19,525 nt of DNA, from the NCBI GenBank assembly GCA_003857395.1, contig RPRC01000138.1, forward strand, positions 1 through 19,525. The letters are read 5' to 3'. Source of the stretch: Geobacter sp. GTDB lineage: Bacteria; Desulfobacterota; Desulfuromonadia; Geobacterales; Geobacteraceae. Both the position numbers and the translations under genes were made by a program. A model generated the notes under the pieces. The model searched no databases. It was not told the DNA's origin and saw only the letters and a program-made list of their open reading frames with translations. How positions within the stretch are numbered: the first letter of the stretch is position 1; every line of letters starts with the position of its first letter. Of this stretch, positions 4,983 through 13,133 are shown piece after piece.

Positions 4983-7478
4983 TCAGGTGACCTTGCGGGG
5001 CAGAAACGCTGGCAGGAAGATCAGGGCGAACAGGGCCGTTGCTCCGATACCGTAATTGGTCGCCCAGCCGATGGAGGACATGGCACCGTAGTCGGTAAAG
5101 GCCAGCGATCCGAAGCCCGCTATGGTTGTCAGGGCTGAAAGGAGAACGGCGCGGCCGGCCTGGATATACTCGGTTTCTTGTCCTTCTTTGTGTGCTCCGC
5201 TCACCCGGTGGCCAATATGGAGCCCGTAATCGCTTCCCATGCCGAGAATGGTGACGAGCACCATGGCATTCATGAAATTGAGGCCCATGCCGGTTATTGC
5301 CATCATGCCGGTCATGACAACAACCCCGGACAGAACCGGAAACAGAGAGGCAAATATCCCGGATAGAGAGTTGAAGTGGGCCAGGAGGAGGCAGAGAACC
5401 AGCGCTCCGCCGAGCAGGAAGCCCCACAGGAAGCTGCTTTTTACCGACTCCGCCAGCTGATTGCTGACCATGTCTACGCTGGTGGCCCGTGCGGCCGGAT
5501 CCTGGGCGGCGAGGTCTCGCAGGAAGTCCTTCTGGGAAAATTCTTTTCCGGAATAGTAGAGATAGACGAGTAGATGCCAGCCGTTTCCATCCTGTACCAG
5601 GTGTCTGTTCACAATTCCGCGCAGGGGTGAGGCGCTGAGATGTTCTATGCCTTCTGTCGCCGGTGTCGGTCCGGCGTCCTTCAGCCTGGCCAGGCCACTT
5701 AGAAAGGGCTGAAAGGGCTCGAGGGCGAAGTCGTTCCTTTCCAGGGACCCGGCTACTTGCTGCGCCCAGTTTTCCGCTCCGGTGCTTTTTGCCAGCTCAG
5801 CCAGAATTTCCCGTTGGGTGTCCAGGTTGTTTACCACCCGGTCCAGAGAAGACCAGGCGACGATCTGTCCTTTTTGTTGATACCGCTCCGCCAGCATGGC
5901 GATGCGGCTTCCCCGCCCCATGACCTCTTCCAGGTCTTTCCCTTCCACGGTTACCAACATTTGCTTCGGGCTGAGGCTCAGGTGTTTTTCCAGCTTTTCC
6001 TGGGTCAGAAACGCCTCGGAGCTTCGCGGCTGGAGGTTTTTTAATTCCCCTTCGAAGGTGAGAAAACAGGATGCTATAAGGGAAACTGCCACCAGGAGCA
6101 AGGAAAGCGGAATCACCACCTTGCGATAGCGACGGCTGAAGCTCCAGACTCGGCCGAGTCCGAATCCAGGCAGCGGTTTATAGACGGATGCGGGGAAACG
6201 TCGCTCCGAAAAGACCAGCAGCGGTGGAAGAAAGAGGAAGGTTGCATAAAGGGAGAAAAGTACCCCGAGTCCCACCAGGAGCCCCAATTCCGACAGAGCA
6301 CGGACCTCGGAGAAGACCAGAGCCAGGAAGGGCAGGGCGGTGGTTACGGCAGCGGTGAAGAGGCCGTGTCCGGTGTCGGTCATGGCACGTCGCAGTGCTT
6401 CCTGTGGGTCCGTCCCGATACTTCGTTCCGAGTAGAACCTGTCGTAGAGATGGATGGAGTAATCGGTGCCGAGGCCGATAATAAGTGCGGTGAAGGCAAA
6501 GGAAATAATATGGATCGATGGGAGGAAAAATCCGGCGGTTCCCAGTGCCATCGTTACCCCGTAGAGGAGGATCAGCGGGATGAGAAGGGTCGGGAGAAAA
6601 CGGCGATAGGTGAGGTAGAAGAGCCCCAAGACCACAAAAAGGGATGAAATGATACAGACGATGATGTTTTGTTTCATCACCGATTCGTCAATGACGGCAC
6701 TCAGGTGGGCGCCGGTGCAGGAAATGGCAACCCGGGCGCCCCGGCGCGCTTCGTTGATGCCTACCACCAGCTTGCGGGCAAAGTCCATGTCGTTTACCGG
6801 CTTCGCCGGTTCGGCGATCATGATCAGGACCCTTCCATCCCGGGAAAGAAAATAGGGCGAGTCAGGATCGAGATTCAGCGCCTGACTCGCAGCCTTCAGG
6901 CGGGGGAGCACCAGATCGCGCATGCCCATGCCGATCTGGCTTGCCAGTTCTGTCCGGGTACGCAGCAGTGACTGCTCAATGGCACCCGGGGACAGCCTTT
7001 TGGCGAAGGTATCCGCCTGCGACCGGTCAAGAAACAGCTGTGGGTGGGTTACGGCATAGCCGATAAAACGGGCGAACGCTTCAGCTTCCGCCGCATCGAA
7101 AACCCGATAGGTTATCCGGGAGAAGGCTGGTTTTTCGTCAACCTTGACAGCCTTGAGACGCGCGGCAAAGGCATCAGCCTCGGGGACGAGGTCTTCCCGG
7201 TTGCCCTCGAGGAGAAAGACCGCCTGGCGGGAGTCGCCGGTCCATTCCAAAGAGTCGAGAAAGAGCTTGAGAGGGCCCTTTTCCGCCGGAAAGAGCTTGA
7301 AGATGTCTGATTCGAAGCGTGTCGAAAGGATCGAGAGAGACGCGGGCAGCAGGAGAAAAACCGCAACGAAAAAGACCAGAAGCGGGCGTCGTGTCGTGAT
7401 CCGGTAGAGCCACTCCAGGTGTCGTTGGACTCCTCTATGCACGAGGGTGGTAAGACCACCAAAGAAGTGATTCGACAT
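4983..7478 (-). CDS. MMPL/RND-family exporter, HpnN-like
   Basis: An 831-residue inner-membrane transporter with the duplicated RND plan. Helix 1 is at about 31-52, a large periplasmic loop spans 53-270, helices 2-6 about 271-425, helix 7 about 455-474, a second loop 475-682, and helices 8-12 about 683-826. Each half carries the conserved aspartate of the proton relay in helix 4/10: GLGTDYSIHLYDR (D339) and GMGSDYGLHIGHR (D750). This form matches hopanoid transporter HpnN and the MMPL exporters of aryl-polyene/xanthomonadin clusters, which move lipids towards the outer membrane. No hopanoid or polyene synthesis genes are in the window, so the substrate is open. The start lies six bases after the lipoprotein stop with only a weak ribosome site, suggesting coupling. 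It is complete and slightly shorter than typical HpnN. Confidence 0.87.
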   Translation of the reverse strand: MSNHFFGGLTTLVHRGVQRHLEWLYRITTRRPLLVFFVAVFLLLPASLSILSTRFESDIFKLFPAEKGPLKLFLDSLEWTGDSRQAVFLLEGNREDLVPEADAFAARLKAVKVDEKPAFSRITYRVFDAAEAEAFARFIGYAVTHPQLFLDRSQADTFAKRLSPGAIEQSLLRTRTELASQIGMGMRDLVLPRLKAASQALNLDPDSPYFLSRDGRVLIMIAEPAKPVNDMDFARKLVVGINEARRGARVAISCTGAHLSAVIDESVMKQNIIVCIISSLFVVLGLFYLTYRRFLPTLLIPLILLYGVTMALGTAGFFLPSIHIISFAFTALIIGLGTDYSIHLYDRFYSERSIGTDPQEALRRAMTDTGHGLFTAAVTTALPFLALVFSEVRALSELGLLVGLGVLFSLYATFLFLPPLLVFSERRFPASVYKPLPGFGLGRVWSFSRRYRKVVIPLSLLLVAVSLIASCFLTFEGELKNLQPRSSEAFLTQEKLEKHLSLSPKQMLVTVEGKDLEEVMGRGSRIAMLAERYQQKGQIVAWSSLDRVVNNLDTQREILAELAKSTGAENWAQQVAGSLERNDFALEPFQPFLSGLARLKDAGPTPATEGIEHLSASPLRGIVNRHLVQDGNGWHLLVYLYYSGKEFSQKDFLRDLAAQDPAARATSVDMVSNQLAESVKSSFLWGFLLGGALVLCLLLAHFNSLSGIFASLFPVLSGVVVMTGMMAITGMGLNFMNAMVLVTILGMGSDYGLHIGHRVSGAHKEGQETEYIQAGRAVLLSALTTIAGFGSLAFTDYGAMSSIGWATNYGIGATALFALIFLPAFLPRKVT

Positions 7479-7484
7479 GACCGG

Positions 7485-8201
7485 TTACAGCCCCCGGAAC
7501 GAGGACAGCGGCAGTACATCCACTCCCCCCAGGGAGGGGTTCAGGACAACTTCCTCAACGGGCTGGTTTAGCTCCGGTTCGTCGAAGAGAATCCGAACCG
7601 AATCCCCCCGGGTGTTGCTGATTTCGATGGAAGAGGGAAAGGCGACGCCGTTCCGGTCATGGTAATCACGATATACGACCCGGTCGCCGTCTTCATTTGT
7701 TTTACTGGCGAGGAGCCCTCGGTCGTCATAACAGAGGATCTCCTTTTTCCCGTCAGGGGAGATATAGTCCTGTGTCGCGGACTTTTTGTCTTCGTCCGTC
7801 GGTGGGGCCTCCACAACCCAGCGCATCATTCCCCAGCCCTTCAGAGCATTGCCGTCCGGTATGTCGGAGATCAGACCCTGGTAGGCGGTCTGCTTTGCGG
7901 GTATCAGGCAGGTGATCCGGTCATTGGCCACAAACAGATCCATGAGGGTAAAACCGAACGGTGAAAATACCGCCAGATGAAAGCGGTCGGGCTGCTTGAA
8001 AATCAGGTAGCCCCGTCCGCCGATACTTTTGTCGCCTGAGCGCACCGACAGGGAAACCTCCGACTGGAGGGTTTCCACCTGCTTTCCGGGTCTGGCGCTC
8101 GGCACTGGCGTCGGGGCAGAGGCGCAGGCGGAAAGGAAAAGCAGCAGGGCCGGTATCAAAAGGAGCTTATGGGAAAGGGAAAAGGTTTTTTTACCAATCA
8201 T
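7485..8201 (-). CDS. LolA/LolB-like outer-membrane lipoprotein
   Basis: A 238-residue lipoprotein. The signal (residues 1-25) ends in the lipobox LSAC with the anchor cysteine at 26; alanine at +2 predicts the outer membrane rather than the inner. The mature part has the layout of the LolA/LolB/DUF4292 half-barrel: VSLSVRSGDKSIGGRGYLIFKQPDRFHLAVFSPFG, then strands ending IRILFDEPELNQPVEEVV. Such folds hold a lipid tail in a hydrophobic cavity. Being directly upstream of the MMPL exporter suggests that it receives the exported lipid at the outer membrane; this is inference from the pairing. The ATG at 8201 has GGAG five bases upstream. It is the first gene of the two-gene unit, divergent from the MFS gene. 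Confidence 0.78.
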   Translation of the reverse strand: MIGKKTFSLSHKLLLIPALLLFLSACASAPTPVPSARPGKQVETLQSEVSLSVRSGDKSIGGRGYLIFKQPDRFHLAVFSPFGFTLMDLFVANDRITCLIPAKQTAYQGLISDIPDGNALKGWGMMRWVVEAPPTDEDKKSATQDYISPDGKKEILCYDDRGLLASKTNEDGDRVVYRDYHDRNGVAFPSSIEISNTRGDSVRILFDEPELNQPVEEVVLNPSLGGVDVLPLSSFRGL

Positions 8202-8249
8202 GGTGACTCCGTTCGTTTAGTTCAGGTTTGTTTGCCAGCTTAAGAGTTT

Positions 8250-8278
8250 TTGACTATGGACAGGCATCATAGCATATT
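8250..8278. promoter_or_regulatory. Overlapping divergent promoter-like elements
   Basis: On the minus strand, TGC followed by TATGAT (8274-8266) is an extended -10 about 65 bases before the lipoprotein ATG; its -35 is poor. On the plus strand, TTGACT (8250-8255), a 17-base gap and CATATT (8273-8278) form a moderate promoter pointing at the MFS gene, with a leader of about 140 bases. The two would compete for polymerase. Confidence 0.35.
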
Positions 8279-8425
8279 TCCCCGCTTGGATACCACCATC
8301 AGCTGCAAACAGAGAATGGAGGGTCGCTGTTTTGTCTGGCTCACGTGCGACAGATACGCAAGGCTTCCTGCATTTACTTGCCAGCAGTTGTTTTCAGACC
8401 CTCTCGAGTATGGTAGATTTTAAAG

Positions 8426-9787
8426 ATGTTTCATCAGCCGAGAAATGAACAGGGGGAAGTACGGAAGACTTTGGCCATGGCCGGGGAAACGGATCCTCTT
8501 TCCGTGGGGCGGCTGCAGCTCTTGCTGCGGGCGTTCCGTTACCGGAACTACCGGCTGTATTTTATCGGCCAGACACTATCGCTGGTGGGAACCTGGATGC
8601 AGCTGATCGCTGTCGGCTGGCTGGTGTACCGTCTGACAGGCTCTGCTCTGCAGCTGGGAGTTGTTGCCTTTGCCGGCCAGATATCGACCCTCGTGCTGAC
8701 TCCTTTTGCCGGACTGCTTTCCGACCGGATGAACCGGCGGCGCCTGCTGATCTGGACCCAGGCTCTCGCGCTGGCGCAGGCCCTAACCCTTTCGCTGCTT
8801 GTTTTCTCCGGTTCGGTCATGATCTGGCAGATTGCCCTGCTCACTTTCCTGAACGGTGTCATCAATTCCTTCGACATGCCTGCCCGTCATTCCTTTGTCG
8901 CAGACCTGATTCCTGATCGTGAGGACTTTGCCAACGCCATTCCCCTTAACTCGGCCATGTTCAATTCGGCCAGGCTGGTGGGTCCCTCCATTGCGGGCAT
9001 CCTTATCGCCCAGTTTGGCGAAGGTGCCTGTTTTCTGGTTAATGCCGTCAGCTATCTGGCAATCCTGGTTTGTTTGTGTGCCATGCGACTGCCCACGACT
9101 CCGCCCGAAAAGCGCGAGAAGAAACGCGTGCTTGCCGAAGTGGCTGACGGTTTCGGGTACGCTTGGCGCTTCCTCCCCATCCGCCAGATTCTGCTGCTCC
9201 TCTGCCTGCTCAGTCTTACCGTGATGCCCTATACAACTCTCCTGCCAGCCTTTGCCCGGGATTTCCTCCAAGCTGATTCCCTGGATTACGGCCTGATGGT
9301 CACCGCTTCAGGGATCGGCTGCCTGGCCTGCAATCTGCTGTTTGCTGTTCGCCGCAATGTGCTTGGGCTTGAGAAAATTATTCCGCTCTCTGCTTTGGTT
9401 GCTGCCTTTTGCCTTGCGGGGTTTTCCCTCTGCCGAAGTCTTCCCCTCTCGTTTCCGATTCTTTTTCTTATGGGGGGCGTGTCGATGGCTCAGCTCACGG
9501 CCAGTAATATAATTCTCCAGACCGTGGTGGCCGAGAACAAACGGGGTCGCATAATGAGCCTGTACATTATGTCTTTCATCGGCATGATACCGGTTGGCGG
9601 GCTGATAGCAGGGGCATGTGCCGAACGTTTCGGTGTTCCGGAAACCCTGCTGGCAGGTTCCTGCCTCTGCCTGGCGGGCACCCTGCTGTTTCTCCTCGGC
9701 TTCAGCCGCTTTCGCAGCTGCCTGGGATTCGTCTACACGACATTGGGTGTCGGCAAGACCGGGCCAAGGGTCAAGGATGTCGTCTGA
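8426..9787 (+). CDS. MFS transporter, EntS/MFS_3-like exporter
   Basis: A 453-residue major-facilitator protein with about 12 membrane helices. It opens with RAFRYRNYRLYFIGQTLSLVGTWMQ, the hallmark of the MFS_3 group that includes the enterobactin exporter EntS. The loop 2-3 motif reads GLLSDRMNRRRLL (about 96-108), followed by NSFDMPARHSFVADLI, where the group keeps a D-P-R stretch. Members export siderophores, drugs or other small molecules; the substrate here is unknown and no siderophore genes are adjacent. The start is uncertain: the ATG at 8426 has almost no ribosome site, whereas the in-frame ATG at 8477 follows GGAAG by nine bases and would drop 17 poorly conserved residues. The gene is convergent with dapL and shares its terminator. 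Confidence 0.88.
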   Translation: MFHQPRNEQGEVRKTLAMAGETDPLSVGRLQLLLRAFRYRNYRLYFIGQTLSLVGTWMQLIAVGWLVYRLTGSALQLGVVAFAGQISTLVLTPFAGLLSDRMNRRRLLIWTQALALAQALTLSLLVFSGSVMIWQIALLTFLNGVINSFDMPARHSFVADLIPDREDFANAIPLNSAMFNSARLVGPSIAGILIAQFGEGACFLVNAVSYLAILVCLCAMRLPTTPPEKREKKRVLAEVADGFGYAWRFLPIRQILLLLCLLSLTVMPYTTLLPAFARDFLQADSLDYGLMVTASGIGCLACNLLFAVRRNVLGLEKIIPLSALVAAFCLAGFSLCRSLPLSFPILFLMGGVSMAQLTASNIILQTVVAENKRGRIMSLYIMSFIGMIPVGGLIAGACAERFGVPETLLAGSCLCLAGTLLFLLGFSRFRSCLGFVYTTLGVGKTGPRVKDVV

Positions 9788-9816
9788 CAGCTGATAACGT
9801 TATCTCTCCGAAACGA

Positions 9817-9842
9817 AGAAGGCGGCCTATCGGCCGCCTTCT
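9817..9842. terminator. Bidirectional hairpin terminator between the MFS gene and dapL
   Basis: An 11-bp perfect stem, GAAGGCGGCC (9818-9827) with GGCCGCCTTC (9832-9841) plus a closing A-T pair, around a four-base loop TATC. It sits between two convergent stop codons, 30 bases after the MFS stop and 8 bases after that of dapL. T-tracts are weak on both sides (TATTCC; TCGTTTC), so efficiency is uncertain. Confidence 0.75.
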
Positions 9843-9849
9843 ATTCCTG

Positions 9850-11082
9850 CTATTTCAGGTTTTTCCTGATTCTTTCCACCGCCTCGATCACGTTGTCGCG
9901 ATTACAGAAGGCGGAGAGCCGGAAGAACCCTTCACCGCTCGGCCCGAACCCGCTGCCGGGGGTGCCGACCACGTTGCATTCGGTCAGAAGCTTGTCGAAA
10001 AATTCCCAGGAGCTCATGTTGTTCGGTGTTTTGAGCCAGATATAGGGCGCATTGACGCCGCCATAGACGGTAATGCCTGCTTCGGCAAGGCCGGTCCGGA
10101 TTATCCGGGCATTTTCCATGTAGTAGTCGATGATTTCCTTAACCTGGGGCCAGCCCTCTTCGGAATAAACCGCGGCGGCGGCCTTTTGGACGGGGTAGGA
10201 AACACCGTTGAATTTCGTTGACTGGCGGCGGTTCCAGAGCTTATTGAGCTGGATCGGTTCGCCGGCGGCGGTGTGCGCCGTGAGCTCTTCCGGAACAACG
10301 GTCAGGGCACAGCGCACCCCGGTGAATCCGGCGGTCTTGGAGAAGGAGCGGAACTCAATGGCGCACTTCTTCGCCCCCTCAATCTCATAAATGGAATGGG
10401 GGATGGTCGGGTCGGTGATGAATGCCTCATAGGCAGCGTCAAAGAAGATGACCGCGTTGTGCTTCAGGGCGTAGTCCACCCAGCCTTTCAGTTGTTCCCG
10501 GGTTGCCACTGCTCCGGTAGGATTATTCGGGAAGCAGAGGTAGATAATGTCCACTTCCTGGTCCGGAAAGGCCGGGTTGAAACCATTTGCCTCGGTACAC
10601 GGCAGGTAGACCAACCCTTTGTAGTAGCCCTGTTCGTTGGCCTCGCCGGTGCGGCCGATCATGACATTGGTGTCATTATAGACCGGGTAGACCGGGTCTC
10701 CGATGGCGACCACGTTTTCCAGGGCGAAAATGTCAAGGATGTTGGCGCAGTCGCACTTTGAGCCGTCGGAGATGAACACCTCGGACGTTTTCAGTTCGAC
10801 GCCAAGGGGCTGGTAGGATTTTTCGATGATGGTGTTGATCAGGAATTCGTAGCCCTGTTCCGGGCCGTAGCCCATGAACGATTTTTCAGTTGCCATTTCC
10901 TCGACCGCATCCTCGAATGCCTTGATGATTGCCGGCGGAAGGGGGCAGGTAACGTCGCCGATGCCGAGGCGAATCACCTTGGCCTGGGGATTTGCTTCGG
11001 TGAAAGCCCGTACCCGTCGGCCGATCTCGGGAAAGAGGTATCCTGCTTTCAGTTTCAGATAGTGTTCGTTGACAAGGGCCAT
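9850..11082 (-). CDS. dapL: LL-diaminopimelate aminotransferase
   Basis: A 410-residue PLP enzyme (EC 2.6.1.83) that turns tetrahydrodipicolinate plus glutamate directly into LL-diaminopimelate, bypassing the acylated DapD-DapC-DapE route for lysine and peptidoglycan. Family marks are [17 protein letters not shown] at the N-terminus, FPNNPTGAV (184-192), [10 protein letters not shown] with the PLP-contacting D215 and Y218, and [12 protein letters not shown] with the Schiff-base lysine K249. The C-terminal [10 protein letters not shown] contains the substrate-carboxylate arginine. Length is exactly typical. I chose the ATG at 11082, seven bases after AGGAGG; an upstream in-frame ATG at 11136 has no ribosome site and falls in a hairpin. 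It is the last gene of the lysine cluster, separated from dapB by 176 bases that hold a hairpin and a 30-bp inverted repeat. Confidence 0.97.
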   Translation of the reverse strand: MALVNEHYLKLKAGYLFPEIGRRVRAFTEANPQAKVIRLGIGDVTCPLPPAIIKAFEDAVEEMATEKSFMGYGPEQGYEFLINTIIEKSYQPLGVELKTSEVFISDGSKCDCANILDIFALENVVAIGDPVYPVYNDTNVMIGRTGEANEQGYYKGLVYLPCTEANGFNPAFPDQEVDIIYLCFPNNPTGAVATREQLKGWVDYALKHNAVIFFDAAYEAFITDPTIPHSIYEIEGAKKCAIEFRSFSKTAGFTGVRCALTVVPEELTAHTAAGEPIQLNKLWNRRQSTKFNGVSYPVQKAAAAVYSEEGWPQVKEIIDYYMENARIIRTGLAEAGITVYGGVNAPYIWLKTPNNMSSWEFFDKLLTECNVVGTPGSGFGPSGEGFFRLSAFCNRDNVIEAVERIRKNLK

Positions 11083-11118
11083 ACATAAACCTCCTGTTGA
11101 TTTCATGAAATAAAGGAA

Positions 11119-11136
11119 ATGCCGCGGAAGCGGCAT
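11119..11136 (-). terminator. Terminator-like hairpin just upstream of dapL
   Basis: ATGCCGC and GCGGCAT form a perfect 7-bp stem with a four-base loop (TTCC on the minus strand), followed on that strand by TTCCTTTATTTC. It lies 36 bases before the dapL ATG, next to the palindrome ATTTCATGAAAT (11100-11111). It could partly terminate dapB transcripts and lower dapL output. The T-tract is interrupted, so this is tentative. Confidence 0.4.
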
Positions 11137-11163
11137 GAATTAGTACCCTGTAACACCTAAAAT

Positions 11164-11239
11164 AACCCCCCCTCAATCCCCCCTTGACAGGGGGGAAGCC
11201 TTTAAGTCTCCCCTGTCAAGGGGGGATTGAGGGGGGGTT
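11164..11239. repeat. Perfect 30-bp inverted repeat between dapB and dapL
   Basis: Arms 11164-11193 and 11210-11239 are exact inverted copies around a 16-base spacer. Each arm consists of a C7 run, TCAAT, a C6 run, TTGACA and a G run, so each can also fold alone (CCCCCC/GGGGGG around TTGACA). It has no GTAG foot, so it belongs to a different family from the REP pairs. It encodes nothing and lies 19 bases after the dapB stop. Confidence 0.9.
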
Positions 11240-11258
11240 GCATGCGAAAAAACATCTG

Positions 11259-12062
11259 CTACCGGAGACCGAGGACGTCCTGCATGTCATAGAGTCCCGG
11301 TTTCTGATGTACTATCCACTTTGCTGCACGTGCCGCCCCGTGGGAAAACATGTCTCGGGTGTGGGCCCGGTGAGTGATCTCGATACGCTCACCCATCCCG
11401 ATGAAGTAGGCAGTGTGCTCGCCGACGATGTCACCACCACGGATGGTTTGCATGCCGATTTCTTCCTTGGTCCGCTCGCCGCAAATACCTTCACGGTGGA
11501 AATTCGCCACTTGGCCGTAGTCCCGTCCGAGGGCTTCCGCAATAACCTCACCCATGCGGACAGCGGTGCCCGAGGGGCTGTCCTTCTTCATTTTATGGTG
11601 TGCTTCGACGATCTCCACGTCGAAATCATCGCCAAGGATCTTTGCTACGTCCTTGAGGATCTTGAACATCACGTTGACACCAACCGACATATTGGGGGCG
11701 AGCATCACAGGAACCGTGCGGGCCAGTTCAACGGCAAGGGCGCGTTCCTCCGGGCTGAAACCGGTGGAGCCGATCACCATTGCCTTGCCGTTCAGTCCAC
11801 ATATTTCGAGGTTTTTCAGCGATACCGTTGGTGCGGAAAAGTCGATCAGAACATCGCAGCCCTTGACCAGCTCGTTAAGATTTTCGATGATGGGCACATC
11901 CAGGGCGCCGCATCCGGCGATGAGCCCGGCATCCATGCCGAGATAAGGATGCCCGGGTCGTTCCAGTGCCCCGGATAATTGCAATTCCGGGTCTTCCTTG
12001 ACCGCCGTGATGACACGGCCTCCCATACGTCCGGCTGCGCCGCTGACAGCTACTTTAATCAT
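11259..12062 (-). CDS. dapB: 4-hydroxy-tetrahydrodipicolinate reductase
   Basis: A 267-residue cytoplasmic enzyme that reduces the DapA product to tetrahydrodipicolinate with NAD(P)H. The Rossmann glycine motif VSGAAGRMG is at residues 6-14, and the substrate domain carries EAHHKMKKDSPSGTA (153-167) with catalytic H155 and K159. IGSTGFSPEE (97-106) and LAPNMSVGVN (121-130) are the other family signatures. Length is normal and no key residue is missing. GAGAGGG lies five bases before the ATG. It follows dapA by 90 bases; that gap can form a perfect GGCACAGG/CCTGTGCC stem (12095-12138) with a 28-base loop that might affect mRNA stability. The product feeds DapL, the next gene. Confidence 0.97.
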   Translation of the reverse strand: MIKVAVSGAAGRMGGRVITAVKEDPELQLSGALERPGHPYLGMDAGLIAGCGALDVPIIENLNELVKGCDVLIDFSAPTVSLKNLEICGLNGKAMVIGSTGFSPEERALAVELARTVPVMLAPNMSVGVNVMFKILKDVAKILGDDFDVEIVEAHHKMKKDSPSGTAVRMGEVIAEALGRDYGQVANFHREGICGERTKEEIGMQTIRGGDIVGEHTAYFIGMGERIEITHRAHTRDMFSHGAARAAKWIVHQKPGLYDMQDVLGLR

Positions 12063-12152
12063 GATATCCCTCTCGCTACAGGTATGAGGTGACCGGCACA
12101 GGGCTGGAGAATTTTTACCTCAGTCCGTAGCCTGTGCCTCTTGTTCCGTTAT

Positions 12153-13025
12153 TTACATCAAACCGTATTCTTTCATGATGCCGGCAAGTTTCGAGGTGTT
12201 TTCCTCGGACATGGGGGCCAGCGGCAAACGTACATCGTCGGAGCAGATACCCATGAGCCCGAGGGCCGTCTTTACCGGCACCGGATTGGTTTCGATGAAC
12301 ATGGCGTTGCTGATCTTCAGGAGTTTCAGGTGGAGGCGGAGTGCCTCCTCCATGTTTCCGGCATTAAAGGAGTCGATCATGGCTGCGATCTCTTTCGGCA
12401 TGATGTTGGCGGTAACCGAGATAACGCCCACGCCGCCGCAGGCCATCAGCGGAAAGGTAATGAAATCGTCTCCTGAAATAACGTCGATTTTGTCGCCGCA
12501 GAGGGCGATGATCTCCGACGCCTGCTGCAGGGAGCCGGTAGCCTCCTTGATCGCGACAATGTTGGATATTTCCGCCAGTCTTGCCACTGTCTCCGGCAGC
12601 ATATTGACTGCGGTGCGACCCGGAACATTGTAGAGAATCTGAGGGATGGCAACGGCTTCGGCCACTGTTTTGTAATGGCGATAGAGCCCTTCCTGAGATG
12701 GTTTGTTGTAGTAAGGGGTAATAAGAAGCGCACCGTCCGCGCCGACTCTTTTGGCATGTTCGGTTATCGCAATAGCTTCCTTGGTGGAGTTGGAACCGGT
12801 CCCGGCAATAACGGGGACCCGTTTCTTTGTCTGATGAACGACGATCTCGACTACCCGGTCGTGCTCCTGATAATCGAGGGTGGATGCCTCGCCGGTGGTA
12901 CCGCACGGGACAATGCCGTCCGTGCCGTTCTCGATCTGGAATTCGACCAGCTCTCTCAGCTTTTCTTCATCGATTTCACCGTTTTTAAACGGGGTGACGA
13001 TGGCGACGATACTCCCCTTGAACAT
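12153..13025 (-). CDS. dapA: 4-hydroxy-tetrahydrodipicolinate synthase
   Basis: A 290-residue class I aldolase that condenses pyruvate with aspartate semialdehyde, the first committed step of the lysine/diaminopimelate branch. The pyruvate-binding GTTGEAST is at 42-49, the proton-relay tyrosine in LITPYYNKPSQEG (about 106), YNVPGRT at 132-138 with the active-site tyrosine Y132, and the Schiff-base lysine K160 in VAIKEATGS. It starts 12 bases after the core of the ribosome site AAGGAG. It lies between lysA (108 bases upstream) and dapB in what is probably one transcript. In many bacteria lysine inhibits this enzyme allosterically; the sequence alone does not show whether that holds here. Confidence 0.97.
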   Translation of the reverse strand: MFKGSIVAIVTPFKNGEIDEEKLRELVEFQIENGTDGIVPCGTTGEASTLDYQEHDRVVEIVVHQTKKRVPVIAGTGSNSTKEAIAITEHAKRVGADGALLITPYYNKPSQEGLYRHYKTVAEAVAIPQILYNVPGRTAVNMLPETVARLAEISNIVAIKEATGSLQQASEIIALCGDKIDVISGDDFITFPLMACGGVGVISVTANIMPKEIAAMIDSFNAGNMEEALRLHLKLLKISNAMFIETNPVPVKTALGLMGICSDDVRLPLAPMSEENTSKLAGIMKEYGLM

Positions 13026-13133
13026 GCTGTACTCCTTCCTCAGTGGAAAATCATTTTCCCTGAAAACGCAGGGGCTGTTTCTTCCATGCCCCTCGTGGAT
13101 GGTCTTTTCAAAATGCTCGGACAGTGCGAGGCA

